Origin: Intrasporangiaceae bacterium URHB0013 | GTDB taxonomy: Bacteria > Actinomycetota > Actinomycetes > Actinomycetales > Dermatophilaceae | DNA length: 64,000 nucleotides | Direction of reading: 5' to 3' | Assembly: GCA_000620545.1 (NCBI GenBank) | Contig: KK211150.1 | Coordinates: forward strand, 291,423-355,422 | Made by a program: the position numbers and the translations under genes | In this document: piece by piece, positions 11,336 to 20,527 of the stretch | Layout: every line of letters begins with the position of its first letter | Numbering within the stretch: position 1 is the stretch's first letter | Notes under the pieces: model-generated | Databases searched by the model: none | What the model saw: the letters and a program-made list of their open reading frames with translations, nothing else | What the model was told of the DNA's origin: nothing

Positions 11336-11622
11336 TGCCCGAGCTCGACCCACTCATCCACCACCCGGCTCGCCTGCAGCTCGTCACGAGCCTGGCGGCA
11401 GTGTCGGAAGCCGAGTTCTCCACGCTGCGTGACCTGCTCGGCGTCAGCGACTCGGTGATGTCCAAGCACGTGTCCGCTCTGGCCGACGCCGGCTACCTGA
11501 CCTCCCGCAAGGGCCTGCACGAAGGGCGACGGACGACGTGGATCGCCCTGACACCCACCGGCCGGAAGGCGGTGCGCGCACACGTGGCGGCCCTGCGCCG
11601 GCTGATCGCCACGGTGGACTGA
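11335..11622 (+). CDS. winged-helix transcriptional regulator (HTH_34/MarR-like)
   Basis: The 95-residue protein is a single winged helix. It opens with the LDPLIHHPARLQLVTSL stretch typical of this family; the recognition helix is near LGVSDSVMSKHVSALADAGYL, followed by a wing with EGRRTTWIALTPTGRKA. It overlaps the upstream membrane-protein gene by one base. It probably represses its own operon through the dyad at 10762-10780. Confidence 0.87.
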   Translation: MPELDPLIHHPARLQLVTSLAAVSEAEFSTLRDLLGVSDSVMSKHVSALADAGYLTSRKGLHEGRRTTWIALTPTGRKAVRAHVAALRRLIATVD

Positions 11623-11677
11623 CCCGACCGCCGAGCGCTACAGCAGTGCGGCGACGTGGGGACGGCTCACGGCGACG

Positions 11678-12631
11678 CTAGTCGTCCATGGCCTCGATCC
11701 CGAGCTCGGCGAGCTCGCCCATGCGCTCGCGGATGTGCTGGACCATGGCCTGCGGGGGCGGGTCCCAGCCGACGATCTCCTCGACGACGCGCAGCGGCTC
11801 CGTGGTCCGGTACGACCGGGTCGGGTTGCCGGGGAAGCGCTTGTCGGTGACGTTCGGGTCGTCCTCGATGGTGCCGACCGGCTCGACCCGATAGACGCGT
11901 GGCGGTCCGTCGCCGCGGGCGAGCTCGGCGGCCAGCGGGGCGCCCTCGCGGGTGGCGGTGAGGTAGAGGTGCCTGGACTGGCGGCCCGAGCCGTAGTTGG
12001 ACCGCCAGCCCGGCGTCAGCAGGTCGCCGGGGCGCAGATCGGCTCGGGTCCCGTGGAAGAAGGGGCCGGGGTCGTCGACGACGCGGGGCGTGGGAGGCGG
12101 GTCGCGGAGCAGGCTGTCGAGCCGGGTCGTGAGGACCGCGACCCTGCTGCGTCCCCGCGGCGCCCGCGGGTAACGGCCCAGCACGTCGAGGACGACGGGC
12201 GTGGCTCGCTTGGCGGCCGCGGTGACGACGTACTCCGCCACCACGGGGTCGTCGCCCCGCGCCGGCTCGGCCGCCCGGGCGGCATGGACGGCCGAACCCA
12301 GGATGTGACGCACCTGCGTCGCCTTCGCCAGCGGATGGAGGTATGCCGCCGCGGCGGCATCTCCCGCAGCGGTCGCTGCGTGCCGGGCGGGCTCGGTCGA
12401 CGCCTCCCTCGCAGCGCGGTGGGCGTCGGTGGCGGCTGTCCTCTGGAGGCGCGAGCGGGGCGCGCCCTCGACGAACTCTCGCGCGGCCCGGAGAGCGGCT
12501 GCCGGGCGCGGGTCGTCGGGCTGTGCCCTCTCGAAGAGGACGAGGGCAGGCTCGGCGCAGGACACGGCATACGCGACGATGGCGCGCAGCTCGTCCATCG
12601 TCAGCGTGAAGTCCCCGGACGGTGTCGGCAT
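11678..12631 (-). CDS. arr: Imm5-like domain fused to rifampin ADP-ribosyltransferase (Arr)
   Basis: The 317-residue protein has a helical Ala-rich N-terminal domain (about 10-160) resembling Imm-5-like putative immunity domains (MDELRAIVAYAVSCAEPALVLFE, later YLHPLAKATQVRHILGSAVHAA). Its C-terminal domain (about 188-300) is Arr: FFHGTRADLRPGDLL, HLYLTATR, VEPVGTIEDDPN and KRFPGNPTRSYR. The Arr catalytic triad appears conserved (His193, Tyr223 and the Asp pair 257/258). Arr inactivates rifamycins by ADP-ribosylating the ansa-chain hydroxyl. Arr alone is about 140 residues, so the fusion doubles it. Rifampin resistance is predicted, not shown. Confidence 0.85.
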   Translation of the reverse strand: MPTPSGDFTLTMDELRAIVAYAVSCAEPALVLFERAQPDDPRPAAALRAAREFVEGAPRSRLQRTAATDAHRAAREASTEPARHAATAAGDAAAAAYLHPLAKATQVRHILGSAVHAARAAEPARGDDPVVAEYVVTAAAKRATPVVLDVLGRYPRAPRGRSRVAVLTTRLDSLLRDPPPTPRVVDDPGPFFHGTRADLRPGDLLTPGWRSNYGSGRQSRHLYLTATREGAPLAAELARGDGPPRVYRVEPVGTIEDDPNVTDKRFPGNPTRSYRTTEPLRVVEEIVGWDPPPQAMVQHIRERMGELAELGIEAMDD

Positions 12632-12644
12632 CTGGGACCCGGGC

Positions 12645-13451
12645 TCAGGCGTGACCGCTCAGCTGGCCCAGGCGGTCGGCGAGCGCGTCGACCATGGCGC
12701 CGGCGCGCTTCTCCGAGATCGCGGCCTTGCGGTCGCCGCCCTGGCTGGAGACCGCGAGCACGTCGATCGAGAGCTTCGCGCCGCCGGCCAGCGCTCGCAG
12801 CGCGTCGACCCGGTCGGCGAACGGCGAGCCGGTGCCGGGCGAGTAGTAGCGCACGACCTCGTCGACGTCGTCGGGGTAGAGGTCGGTCTTCGTCACCGCG
12901 ATGATGAGCCAGATCGGCTTGTTGCGGCGCACGGCCATCGACGCGATCCGGTGCGAGGTGATGGTCCAGTCCTCGAGCTCGGCCGCGAGCTGCTCCTCGC
13001 GCGTCGCGGTGGCCACCCCGGTCGTGCCGGCGGCGCGGCGCGGTGTGGCATGACCGTTGGCGACGACATGGATCACGCCGTCGACCGGCTCGTCGTGGAA
13101 GACCTCGTCGAGGGCGCCGAGCCGCGTGGCCGCGTTGTCACCCGGCACCACGAGGAAGCGGAAGCCGTGCAGCTTGGCAGCACGGCGGGTCCGCCGTTCC
13201 ATGACCGCCGAGCCCACCTCGGCCACGGCGTGGTCGGAGCCTCGACGCGTCAGCCGCTCGACGAGCTGGCTCTTGCCGACTCCGGTCATCCCGGTCACGG
13301 CGACCATGGGATAGCGGGCGCGCAGGAGCCGGCTCATCCGCTCCGGAGCCGTCGCGAGAGCGGTCAGCAGACCGCCGGCGACGGTCGCGCCCAGGGCGGT
13401 GCGACTCGACGTCGGCAGGATCGTCCGGATCCGGGATGAAGTCTGAGACAC
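12645..13451 (-). CDS. P-loop GTPase, unknown role
   Basis: The 268-residue protein has a hydrophobic N-terminal segment (TALGATVAGGLLTALA), then Walker A GMTGVGKSQ near residue 53 and a G4-like TKTD near 185. It resembles dynamin/YfjP-type or Gtr-type GTPases that sense membranes, but no subfamily is recognised. It lies 13 bp upstream of the Arr-fusion gene on the same strand and is probably co-transcribed with it. Confidence 0.7.
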   Translation of the reverse strand: MSQTSSRIRTILPTSSRTALGATVAGGLLTALATAPERMSRLLRARYPMVAVTGMTGVGKSQLVERLTRRGSDHAVAEVGSAVMERRTRRAAKLHGFRFLVVPGDNAATRLGALDEVFHDEPVDGVIHVVANGHATPRRAAGTTGVATATREEQLAAELEDWTITSHRIASMAVRRNKPIWLIIAVTKTDLYPDDVDEVVRYYSPGTGSPFADRVDALRALAGGAKLSIDVLAVSSQGGDRKAAISEKRAGAMVDALADRLGQLSGHA

Positions 13452-13558
13452 GGTGCCTCCTCGGCATGCTGGTCAGGAGCCAGTTGGCCCCCCGAGCCTA
13501 CGTTCCGTCGGCCGCCGATCGCGCACTCGAGTGCTGCGAGCCACCGGCGGGCATCGAA

Positions 13559-13592
13559 CAACACCCCGTCCTGGCGAGAGGACAGGGTGTTG
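13559..13592. terminator. strong hairpin, probable terminator or leader structure
   Basis: CAACACCC pairs with GGGTGTTG and GTCCT with AGGAC around the loop ggcgag, with only a bulged C and A. It lies upstream of the GTPase gene and downstream of the exporter gene, both on the minus strand, so it probably ends the exporter transcript. Confidence 0.55.
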
Positions 13593-13680
13593 CGTCTCCG
13601 ACTCTAGTCGGGTGCCGTCAGCCACGTCGCGTCGCCCGGAGGGCGCAGATGGCTTACGGGGGACGGGAACGCTCGCTGCC

Positions 13681-15009
13681 CTAGACGGCGGGTGCGGCAA
13701 ACCGCCCGCGCAGGGCGCGGCCCACGGACGAGCCCACCAGCAGGCCGAGAGAGATCGCGATGGCGACGCCGAGCAGGCCGAGGGCGACGTCGGTGGCCGA
13801 CTCGCGACCCGCCGCGAGCTCGGTCACGCCCACGAGGCCGAGGCTGCCCGGCACGAGGAGCCAGAAGGCGGGGAGGAAGAGCACGAGCCGGGGCAGCTGT
13901 GGGCGTCGCAGCTCGACCGCGCTCGCGCCGAGACTGGCCGCGATCGCCCCGAGGAAGCCGCCGAGGCCGATCGAGCCGAGCTGTTGCCCGGCGAGCTGTG
14001 CCCCGAAGGCCAGGCTCAGCACGAGCAGGACCCAGCCCTGCATGCGCAGCGGAACTCCCTCCATGAGGCAGATGCTCGACCCGATGAGCAGCAGGCCCAC
14101 GGGAGCGCCGACCCAGCCGATCTCGTCCACCCGGAGGTTGACCAGCGTCGAGGTCGGCACGCGCAGCAGAGCGGTGGCCATGAGCAGTCCGAGCGCGAAC
14201 AGCCCGAGCTGTGCCAGACCGTAGGTCAGCCTGGCCGAGCCCGCCTGCATGTGACCGGCGGCGAGCTCGGACATGCCGTTGACGACGAGCGCTCCGGGGA
14301 GCAGGACCGCCAGTGGGGGCAGGACGGTGCGCAACGGACCCTCGAGCAGTCCGGCGTTGGCGGCGCCGAAGACGGCCAGGGACACGGCGAAGGCGGCCAG
14401 CGTCGGGAGCAGCGTCTTGACGACCTCGTAGCGCTCGGCCAGCTGCACGAGCGCGAGGACGATGAGTGCCCCGACCGCGGCCGCGGCGACGTTGGCCCAC
14501 CCGGGCTGGAGGATCAGCGCGATGCCGACGGAGAGCACGGGCCAGGCCAGGGCGACGAGCCACGCCGGCTGCTGGACGGGGCGGCGGGCGGTGGCCGCGA
14601 GCTCGTCCCGGGCGTCGGCGACGGCGAGCTCGCCGTGGACGAGCTGGTGGCGGATGAGGCGGACGCTCGCGGCTTGGTGGAGTCGCAGGCCGGGGAGAGC
14701 CGAGCGATAGGTGGAGGGGCCTCCCGCGGTCAGCGTGACCTGCAGACCGGTGGGGCCGACTGCCGTCTGGAGCTCGGGGAAGCCGAGGCGGGCGCCCACC
14801 TCGGCGAGCTCCTCCTCGATCTCCTGCACCGGCTGCCCGGTCGCGATCATGGCCGTGCCGAGCTCGGACAGCAGGGCGCGGGTCTCGATCTGCGGGTCCG
14901 GCATGGTGGCCATCATGTCAAGCAGGTCGGTCGCCCGCGGCGGCGTCCGTGGGGAGAGAGCGGGTCGCGGCTGCGCCTCCTCGCGGCGGCGGTGATTGGA
15001 TCGAGGCAT
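13681..15009 (-). CDS. threonine/serine exporter family protein (ThrE-like)
   Basis: This protein of up to 442 residues has the ThrE layout: a soluble DUF1212 domain (IETRALLSELGTAMIATGQPVQEIEEEL, later LRLHQAASVRLIRHQL) followed by about ten hydrophobic helices. It is predicted to export threonine or serine across the inner membrane. The start is uncertain. ATG 15009 overlaps the divergent epimerase start, whereas ATG 14916 or 14904 would leave a 90-bp spacer but lack a clear ribosome-binding site. Confidence 0.85.
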   Translation of the reverse strand: MPRSNHRRREEAQPRPALSPRTPPRATDLLDMMATMPDPQIETRALLSELGTAMIATGQPVQEIEEELAEVGARLGFPELQTAVGPTGLQVTLTAGGPSTYRSALPGLRLHQAASVRLIRHQLVHGELAVADARDELAATARRPVQQPAWLVALAWPVLSVGIALILQPGWANVAAAAVGALIVLALVQLAERYEVVKTLLPTLAAFAVSLAVFGAANAGLLEGPLRTVLPPLAVLLPGALVVNGMSELAAGHMQAGSARLTYGLAQLGLFALGLLMATALLRVPTSTLVNLRVDEIGWVGAPVGLLLIGSSICLMEGVPLRMQGWVLLVLSLAFGAQLAGQQLGSIGLGGFLGAIAASLGASAVELRRPQLPRLVLFLPAFWLLVPGSLGLVGVTELAAGRESATDVALGLLGVAIAISLGLLVGSSVGRALRGRFAAPAV

Positions 15010-15907
15010 GCGCATCTTCTTCACCGGCGGCAGCGGCAAGGCCGGCAAGCACGTCGCGACGTTCCTCGCCGAGCAGGGCCACCAAGTCACGAACGCCGAC
15101 CTCGTGCCGCTACGGCATACGGCCGTCGACGACCTGAGGGTCGACCTCACGGACACCGGGGAGGTCTACTCGGCGCTCGCGGGGCTGGCACGCTTCGAGG
15201 AGCTGGAGCTCGCGGCCAAGCCGGCCTACGACGCCGTCGTGCACTTCGCCGCCGTGCCGGCGATCCTGCTCACGTCGGAGGCGAAGACGTACGCGACGAA
15301 CGTGCTCAGCACGTACAACGTGCTCGAGGCGGCGACCCGGCTGGGCGTGCGCAAGGTCATCTTCGCGTCGTCGGAGACGACCTACGGCGTCTGCTTCGCC
15401 CAGGGTGAGCGGCGGCCGCTCTACGTGCCGGTCGACGAGGAGCACCCGACAGTGCCGGAGGACTCGTATGCGATGTCCAAGGTGGCCAACGAGGTGACGG
15501 CGCGCTCTTTCCAGGCACGCACCGGCTTCGACATCTACGGGCTGCGCATCAACAACGTCATCGAGCCGCACGAGTACGCCGAGATGTTCCCGCCGTTCCT
15601 GACGGACCCGGCGCTGCGGCGGCGCAACATCTTCGCCTACATCGACACCCGCGACCTCGGCCAGATGGTGCAGCGCTGCCTCGAGGTCGACGGGCTGGGC
15701 TACGAGGTCTTCAACGTCGCGAACGCCGACATGTCCGTCGCCGCGACGACCGACGAGGTGCGCGAGCGCTTCTACGACGGGGTGGAGCTGCGGCGGCCGA
15801 TGGGGCGCAACGAGACCTTCTACTCCATCGACAAGGCCCGCGACCTGCTCGGCTACTCGCCGCAGCACTCCTGGCGCGACGTCCTGACGGACCCGCACGC
15901 GTCGTGA
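15008..15907 (+). CDS. NAD-dependent epimerase/dehydratase
   Basis: This is a 299-residue extended short-chain dehydrogenase. The nucleotide motif is FFTGGSGKAGKH at the N-terminus, followed by the catalytic SSETTYG segment and the YxxxK pair in DSYAMSKVANE. Its substrate is probably a nucleotide sugar or uronate, which cannot be settled from sequence. The last four bases overlap the start of the dehydrogenase gene, implying one operon. Confidence 0.9.
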   Translation: MRIFFTGGSGKAGKHVATFLAEQGHQVTNADLVPLRHTAVDDLRVDLTDTGEVYSALAGLARFEELELAAKPAYDAVVHFAAVPAILLTSEAKTYATNVLSTYNVLEAATRLGVRKVIFASSETTYGVCFAQGERRPLYVPVDEEHPTVPEDSYAMSKVANEVTARSFQARTGFDIYGLRINNVIEPHEYAEMFPPFLTDPALRRRNIFAYIDTRDLGQMVQRCLEVDGLGYEVFNVANADMSVAATTDEVRERFYDGVELRRPMGRNETFYSIDKARDLLGYSPQHSWRDVLTDPHAS

Positions 15908-16939
15908 AGGCCGTCGTTTACGACGACTACGGGCGTATGCCGGTGATGAGGGACGTGCCGCCGCCCGAGTGTTCGTCTGGCGGGGTGGTCGTCGCCGTGA
16001 AGGCCACGGGCGTATGCCGTTCCGACTGGGCACGCGTGGATGGGGCACGACCCGGTGTCGTTGCCTCACATTCCCGGTCACGAGCTGGCCGGTGTCGTGG
16101 CTTCGGTCGGTCCTGGTGTGCGGGACTGGGCTGTCGGCGACCGGGTCACGGTGCCGTTCGTGTGCGGGTGTGGTCGGTGCTCGTGGTGTCTGGCCGGTGA
16201 GGCGCAGGTGTGCCCGGACCAGACGCAGCCGGGTTTCACCGGGCCCGGGTCGTTTGCTGAGCTCGTGGCGATCCACGGGGCTGACACGAACCTCGTGCGG
16301 CTGCCGGAGTCGGTCGACTTCGTGACGGCGGCGTCGCTCGGGTGCCGGTTCGCGACGGCGTTCCGGGCTCTGACGACGCACGGGCGGCTCGGGGCTGGCG
16401 AGTGGTTGGCGGTGCACGGGTGCGGCGGGCTCGGGCTGTCTGCCGTGATGATCGGGGCGGCGCTCGATGCTCGGGTGGTCGCGGTCGACGTGAATCCGCT
16501 TGCGCTGGAAAGGGCGTCGGCGTTGGGGGCTGCGGTGGTCGTCGATGCTGGCGAGGTCTCGGACGTGGCTGCAGCGATCCGGGAGGTGACGGGTGGCGGC
16601 GCGCACGTCTCCATCGATGCGTTCGGCTCTCCGGACACAGCGGTGGCGTCGGTGCGCAGCCTGCGCCGACGTGGCCGGCACGTGCAGGCCGGGCTCCTGC
16701 TTGGACCCAAGTCGACCCCACCGATCCCGATGGACGTTGTTATCTCCCAGGAGCTCGAGCTCTACGGCTCCCACGGCATGCCCGCCCGTGACTACCCCGC
16801 CATGCTCCGCCTGATCGAGGACAGCACCCTGCGTCCCGCCGACCTCGTCGGCCAGGTCGTCGGCCTGGAGGACGCCGGCGCCGCCCTGGCCGCCATTGAC
16901 CAGCCCGGGACGACGGGGTTGACCGTCGTCCGCCTTTGA
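15904..16939 (+). pseudogene. zinc-dependent alcohol dehydrogenase, single-base frameshift
   Basis: The reading frame from GTG 15904 gives MKAVVYDDYGRMPV to GVCRSDW and then shifts. The second frame resumes with MGHDPVSLPHIPGHELAGVV and continues to 16939 with the structural-zinc cysteines (CGCGRCSWCLAGEAQVC) and a Rossmann domain (GCGGLGLSAVMIG). Removing one G from GGG at 16028-16030 restores CRSDWHAWMGHDP, the expected zinc-site sequence. The rest looks intact, so this is a recent mutation or a sequencing indel. The gene overlaps the epimerase stop by 4 bp. Confidence 0.85.
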
Positions 16940-17204
16940 CCCTGCCGGCTTCGCGGTGGAGACACAGGAAGCGTCGCGCGCATCGAGGAGCACCGCCCCC
17001 CTCCGCGCGGAGGTCGGCGCTTGGGCCTTGGCGTTGCCTCGCCTCGCGGGGAGAGTGCAGGCTCGTCCCCTGGCCCGCAGTGGTCTCGACGGGAATGCCG
17101 ACGGGCCGCACTGGTGCGGTTCTACGATGTGCGTACTCTGTCCGCCCCGCGGACGGGTGGCGTGATTTCGTTCGCCTGCACGCTGAGATCGGTGGTGGTG
17201 CGAG

Positions 17205-17627
17205 ATGCGGGACATGGATGCGGCAGAGGCTCGAGAGTTCTTGGCGTTCGGAGCCCGCACGGCAAAGGTCGCGACGGTGACACCAAAAGGCAGGCCGCAT
17301 GTCGCTCCGGTGTGGTTCGTCGTCGATGGCGACGACCTTGTGTTCATCACAACGGCGACGAGTGCCAAGGGTCGGCATCTGCGCGCCAACCCACGAGCCG
17401 CGGTGGCCGTCGACGACGATTCGTTTCCCTATGCGTTCGTGATTGCCAGGGGGTCGGTGACCCTTGAGGACGAGCCCTCAGATCGGTTGGAGTGGGCAAC
17501 TCGCATCGCGTCGCGCTACGTCCCGGACCGGGCAGGCGAATTCGGGGCCCGCAACGATGCTCCGGGGGAGACGCTGGTGCGGCTTCACCTGGAGAGGGTG
17601 TTCGGACAGGCCGAGCTTGCCCTGTGA
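17205..17627 (+). CDS. pyridoxamine 5'-phosphate oxidase-family flavoprotein
   Basis: The 140-residue protein has the split-barrel PPOX pattern: ARTAKVATVTPKGRPHVAPVWF, then FITTATSAKGRHLRANPRAAVAVDDD. Relatives bind FMN or F420 and reduce or oxidise diverse substrates. ATG 17205 or ATG 17214 could be the start. It appears to be the last backbone gene before the cassette region. Confidence 0.85.
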   Translation: MRDMDAAEAREFLAFGARTAKVATVTPKGRPHVAPVWFVVDGDDLVFITTATSAKGRHLRANPRAAVAVDDDSFPYAFVIARGSVTLEDEPSDRLEWATRIASRYVPDRAGEFGARNDAPGETLVRLHLERVFGQAELAL

Positions 17628-17956
17628 GTCGACCGGAGGCCCCGGCTTTGCTATGACACGGAGCAGGTTGACCGGCGCCACTCGGTGACGAGGGGTCTGC
17701 GCCGGGGCGCGCACCCAGGCGCTGAGCCTGGTGCCGGCGTCGACCGCATCGAGTTCGCCCAAACCCCTATCGAACTTCACCGCGGACACGCATGTTGGAC
17801 CTTAGCGCCGGACAGACCGGCTACTTCGTCGGCGCCTGAGCCGGGCTCGCGGCCTCTCTTCTCTTGTTGCGCCAATGGCTCACCGGCTAGGCGCGCCGCT
17901 CGAGGCCAGTGCAGCACGGCGCGTCAGGACGGAAATGGGGAAGGCGATTTTCGATC
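17628..17956. other. 329-bp intergenic stretch at the backbone/array border
   Basis: I see no convincing gene. The GC content drops relative to the left side. The junction between ordinary chromosome and the cassette region lies somewhere between here and the first recombinase. Confidence 0.5.
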
Positions 17957-18793
17957 TCACAGAATGGCGGCCCGTCGTCGGGACACGAGCGAGGCGGCTG
18001 TCGTGGCATCTAGTGCCGCCTGTTCGGCCGCCTCTGCGGCTTGCCTTTCGTCGTCCTCCGCTACGCTCGCTTTCGCCTCTTCGGCCCCAGCGTCTAGCCC
18101 TTCCCCGCCGAGATTCCGATGTGCGAGCTTGACCTTGCCCTTTGCCGTCGCCGCTGCCACGGCTTTGGCCTCGGCTACGGCCAACGCTATGGCTGCCGCT
18201 CGCGCGCTCTTCTCCGCGTGCTTCACGTCGGTTGCCACTTGCGCGGGAGTGGGTGATTCGAGAAGTGCCCTGAGTGATCGGTACGCATATGCAAGGAGCA
18301 GTAGACCGGTGATCACGCCCGCCGCCTTTGCTGGCCCGTCTCCCCACCCGCTGAGCTCGGTCAGGTCTTTGGCGAGCCACACGATCACGGTTCCCTCGAA
18401 AAGGGCCGCGCCGACTGTCATCCAAGCGGCGACTGCGATAGCCACACAGGATTCACCCTTCATGGGGCTGCTTGCAGCCTTCACGACGAGCGGGGCGACT
18501 GTAACCAGGCCGAGCGCGATGGCGCTGGCGACCACGATGACGGGGGCGACGGTCGCCTTGTCCCCCTTGAGGGCAACCACGACATCGGATGAGCCGAAGA
18601 AGGCGGCGAACGCTGCGGTTCCCGCAGTGGCGGTGCTTGCCCAGGACTCAGAGAAGTCCCAGTCTGCGCCCGGCTGAATCCGCCAACCCTCCTTCCGGGC
18701 CTCCCTTACCTGAACGACGACTGTCGCCACCAGAATTGCTGCGATGACGCCGGCAGCAAGGCCTGACTGCCAAAGCACATATGACTTGCCCAT
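17957..18793 (-). CDS. membrane protein with a long Ala-rich helical tail, unknown
   Basis: The 278-residue protein starts at ATG 18793 (MGKSYVLWQSG), which has AGGGGA 5-9 nt upstream; the longer frame to 18811 lacks this. It has about five hydrophobic helices (AAGVIAAILVATVVV, VIVVASAIALGLVTVAPLVV, CVAIAVAAWMTVGAALF, AAGVITGLLLLAYAY). An Ala/Lys/Glu-rich C-terminal tail of about 100 residues is likely helical or coiled coil. No family is recognised. Confidence 0.65.
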   Translation of the reverse strand: MGKSYVLWQSGLAAGVIAAILVATVVVQVREARKEGWRIQPGADWDFSESWASTATAGTAAFAAFFGSSDVVVALKGDKATVAPVIVVASAIALGLVTVAPLVVKAASSPMKGESCVAIAVAAWMTVGAALFEGTVIVWLAKDLTELSGWGDGPAKAAGVITGLLLLAYAYRSLRALLESPTPAQVATDVKHAEKSARAAAIALAVAEAKAVAAATAKGKVKLAHRNLGGEGLDAGAEEAKASVAEDDERQAAEAAEQAALDATTAASLVSRRRAAIL

Positions 18794-18952
18794 GCCGTCC
18801 CCTGACCTCATCGGCGCGCCGCCGATCGCACTTCGACCGTTGCTTCAGTATCGCGCCGCCAGGTCTCCACAGCTGGGCGTTGCTTTCAGTCAACAAGTTC
18901 GAGCTCGGGTCAACTTCCTGTGCTGGTCCGCATGGCTAGGGCCCCCCGCAAG

Positions 18953-19867
18953 TCAGACACCGGCGACGTAGGCGGTGAGGAAGTGGACGCCGTGGCGGTC
19001 GAGGTTGCCTCGGGCGCGGTCGTAGTGCTCGTTGGTCCGCGGGTCGGCGTGCCGGGCGAGGATCTGCGCGTCGCGGAGCGGGACGCCGGCGTCGAGGGCG
19101 TTGGTGATGGCGGCGTGCCGTAGCGAGTGGGGGCTTATGTGCCGCGGGATGGCCGCGGTCGTAGCGATGCGGGCGACCATGCGGTAGACGTCGCGCCGAT
19201 CGATCGGGTTGCCGGAGACCGGCCGCAGGACCAGCGGCCCGGAGTTTCGTTGGCCGCGGCAAGCCTCAAGGGCTCGGAGGACGGGGACGGTCACGGGCAT
19301 GGTGGCGGGCTTGTTGCCCTTGCCGACCAGGTGCAGGACGCGGTGTCCGCGGAGGGTGTCGGCGTAGTCCTCGATCCGCACGGCCGCGGCTTCGGAGGCG
19401 CGCAGGGCATTGATGCCAAGCAGGTACGCGAGGGCTCCGTGGTGGACGGTGATGGTCTGGGCGACTTGGAGGAAGCGGATCAGCTCGAGCCGGTCGAGAC
19501 CCTGCGTCCGGGACTCGTCCCGGTGAATCTTGGGCAGGCGCGCGTAGACGGCTGGGTCGGCGGTGATGAGCCCGTCGATGTGGGCGAACCGGAAGTAGCC
19601 GCGGACGGCGTGCATCATCGTGACGACGGAGGAGTCCATGAGGCCTCGGGTTCCGAGGTGGCGGATGTACAGCTCAACGTGCGCGCGCTGGATCCCGTGC
19701 AGCGGGTCGAGCCCGTTGTTCTCGCACCAACTGAACCACTCGCGTAGCTGGAATGCGTAGAGGGAGTGGGTGCGCCCGGCATAGCGCGCCAGGAAGGACA
19801 CAGCGGCGAGTTGGGCCTTGGACATCGTCGCGGGCTGGAACGGCATCAGGCTGGTGGTGCTGGTCAT
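18953..19867 (-). CDS. tyrosine recombinase, copy 1 (intact)
   Basis: The 304-residue integrase has an N-terminal SAM-like DNA-binding domain (LARYAGRTHSLYAFQLREWFSWCENNG) and a catalytic domain. The catalytic set is complete: Arg156 (ALRASEA), Lys in GKGNKP (183/186), His247 and Arg250 (HSLR), His273 (ARHADPRT) and nucleophile Tyr282. AGGTGACCC precedes the ATG. It lacks an obvious IntI-type extra helix and resembles actinobacterial integrases that occur in many copies per genome. Three more copies lie in this window, all on the same strand. It is a candidate enzyme for the GCGGCG-N4-GACGC array. Confidence 0.93.
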   Translation of the reverse strand: MTSTTSLMPFQPATMSKAQLAAVSFLARYAGRTHSLYAFQLREWFSWCENNGLDPLHGIQRAHVELYIRHLGTRGLMDSSVVTMMHAVRGYFRFAHIDGLITADPAVYARLPKIHRDESRTQGLDRLELIRFLQVAQTITVHHGALAYLLGINALRASEAAAVRIEDYADTLRGHRVLHLVGKGNKPATMPVTVPVLRALEACRGQRNSGPLVLRPVSGNPIDRRDVYRMVARIATTAAIPRHISPHSLRHAAITNALDAGVPLRDAQILARHADPRTNEHYDRARGNLDRHGVHFLTAYVAGV

Positions 19868-19991
19868 GGGTCACCTCTCGCGGCGACCGGTGATGGCCCA
19901 GACTCCGCTCGCCGCCAACGCGACCGGGCACCTGGAACGAACCGACGCTAGACCGGTCTGACGCCCGTGTCCGCAGGCGGCGGAGTGCGGC
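19868..19991 (+). other. recombinase leader with attI-like repeat (copy 1)
   Basis: About 110 bp upstream of recombinase copy 1 are conserved with the leaders of copies 2-4. Shared blocks are CGCGGCGACCGG next to the start codon, an inverted block CGCCGCC-N-ACGCGAC, GACGCTAGACC, and finally the GCGGCGG site (19977-19991; the 3' half, GTGCGG, is degenerate). The position is analogous to attI beside intI. Confidence 0.6.
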
Positions 19992-20161
19992 AACTGTCTG
20001 GGGCCCAGCCGTGGGCGGCACTTGTCGACCGCAGGGGCTCCGAGCCCGCTCATCAGCGCGATCGCTCGAGGGGACGGCAGGTGGCATAGTTCCATCTTGA
20101 GAACGATCGTCCTGAGCGGTCGTTGGGCCTTCGTCGCTCCTCCGGAGCCGGGAGACTGACC

Positions 20162-20527
20162 ATGGCGACCATTGCGCGCGAGGGCAACGAGCTCGTCCTC
20201 AAGTTGTCCGCCGGCGAGCGCGTGATGGCGGTGCATCGCGACGTCCGGGTCCCGCTCGTGGCGGTCAAGAGCGTTGACGTCGTCGACAAGCCGATCAGCC
20301 GAATCCAAGGGCTGAAGCCGCGCCACTTCAAGGTTCTCGGTGGGTACTGGCCAGGCCGGTTGGCCTATGGGTCCTTCTTTGACGGGAACGTGCGCGAGCG
20401 GCTGTTCGCCGCTGTGAACGCCCGGAAGCCCTGCGGACTAGAGATCGTCCTGGACGGCGCCAAGTACACCCGCCTGATTGTGAGCCTCGACCGCCCCAAC
20501 GAGACGAAGGCGGCCCTAACTACCTAG
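20162..20527 (+). CDS. small actinobacterial protein of unknown function (PH-like?)
   Basis: The 121-residue protein begins MATIAREGNELVLKLSAGERV with GGGAGA 7-11 nt upstream. Conserved-looking blocks are VMAVHRDVRVPLVAVKSVDVVD and GLEIVLDGAKYTRLIVSLD. It resembles a widespread small actinobacterial family with a beta-rich, possibly pleckstrin-like fold; the function is unknown. It is the only gene between sites 19977 and 20602. Confidence 0.75.
   Translation: MATIAREGNELVLKLSAGERVMAVHRDVRVPLVAVKSVDVVDKPISRIQGLKPRHFKVLGGYWPGRLAYGSFFDGNVRERLFAAVNARKPCGLEIVLDGAKYTRLIVSLDRPNETKAALTT

Noticed and set aside
17685-18677. 330-codon plus-strand frame
   Set aside because: It is opposite the membrane protein at 17957-18793, which has a good ribosome-binding site and transmembrane helices.
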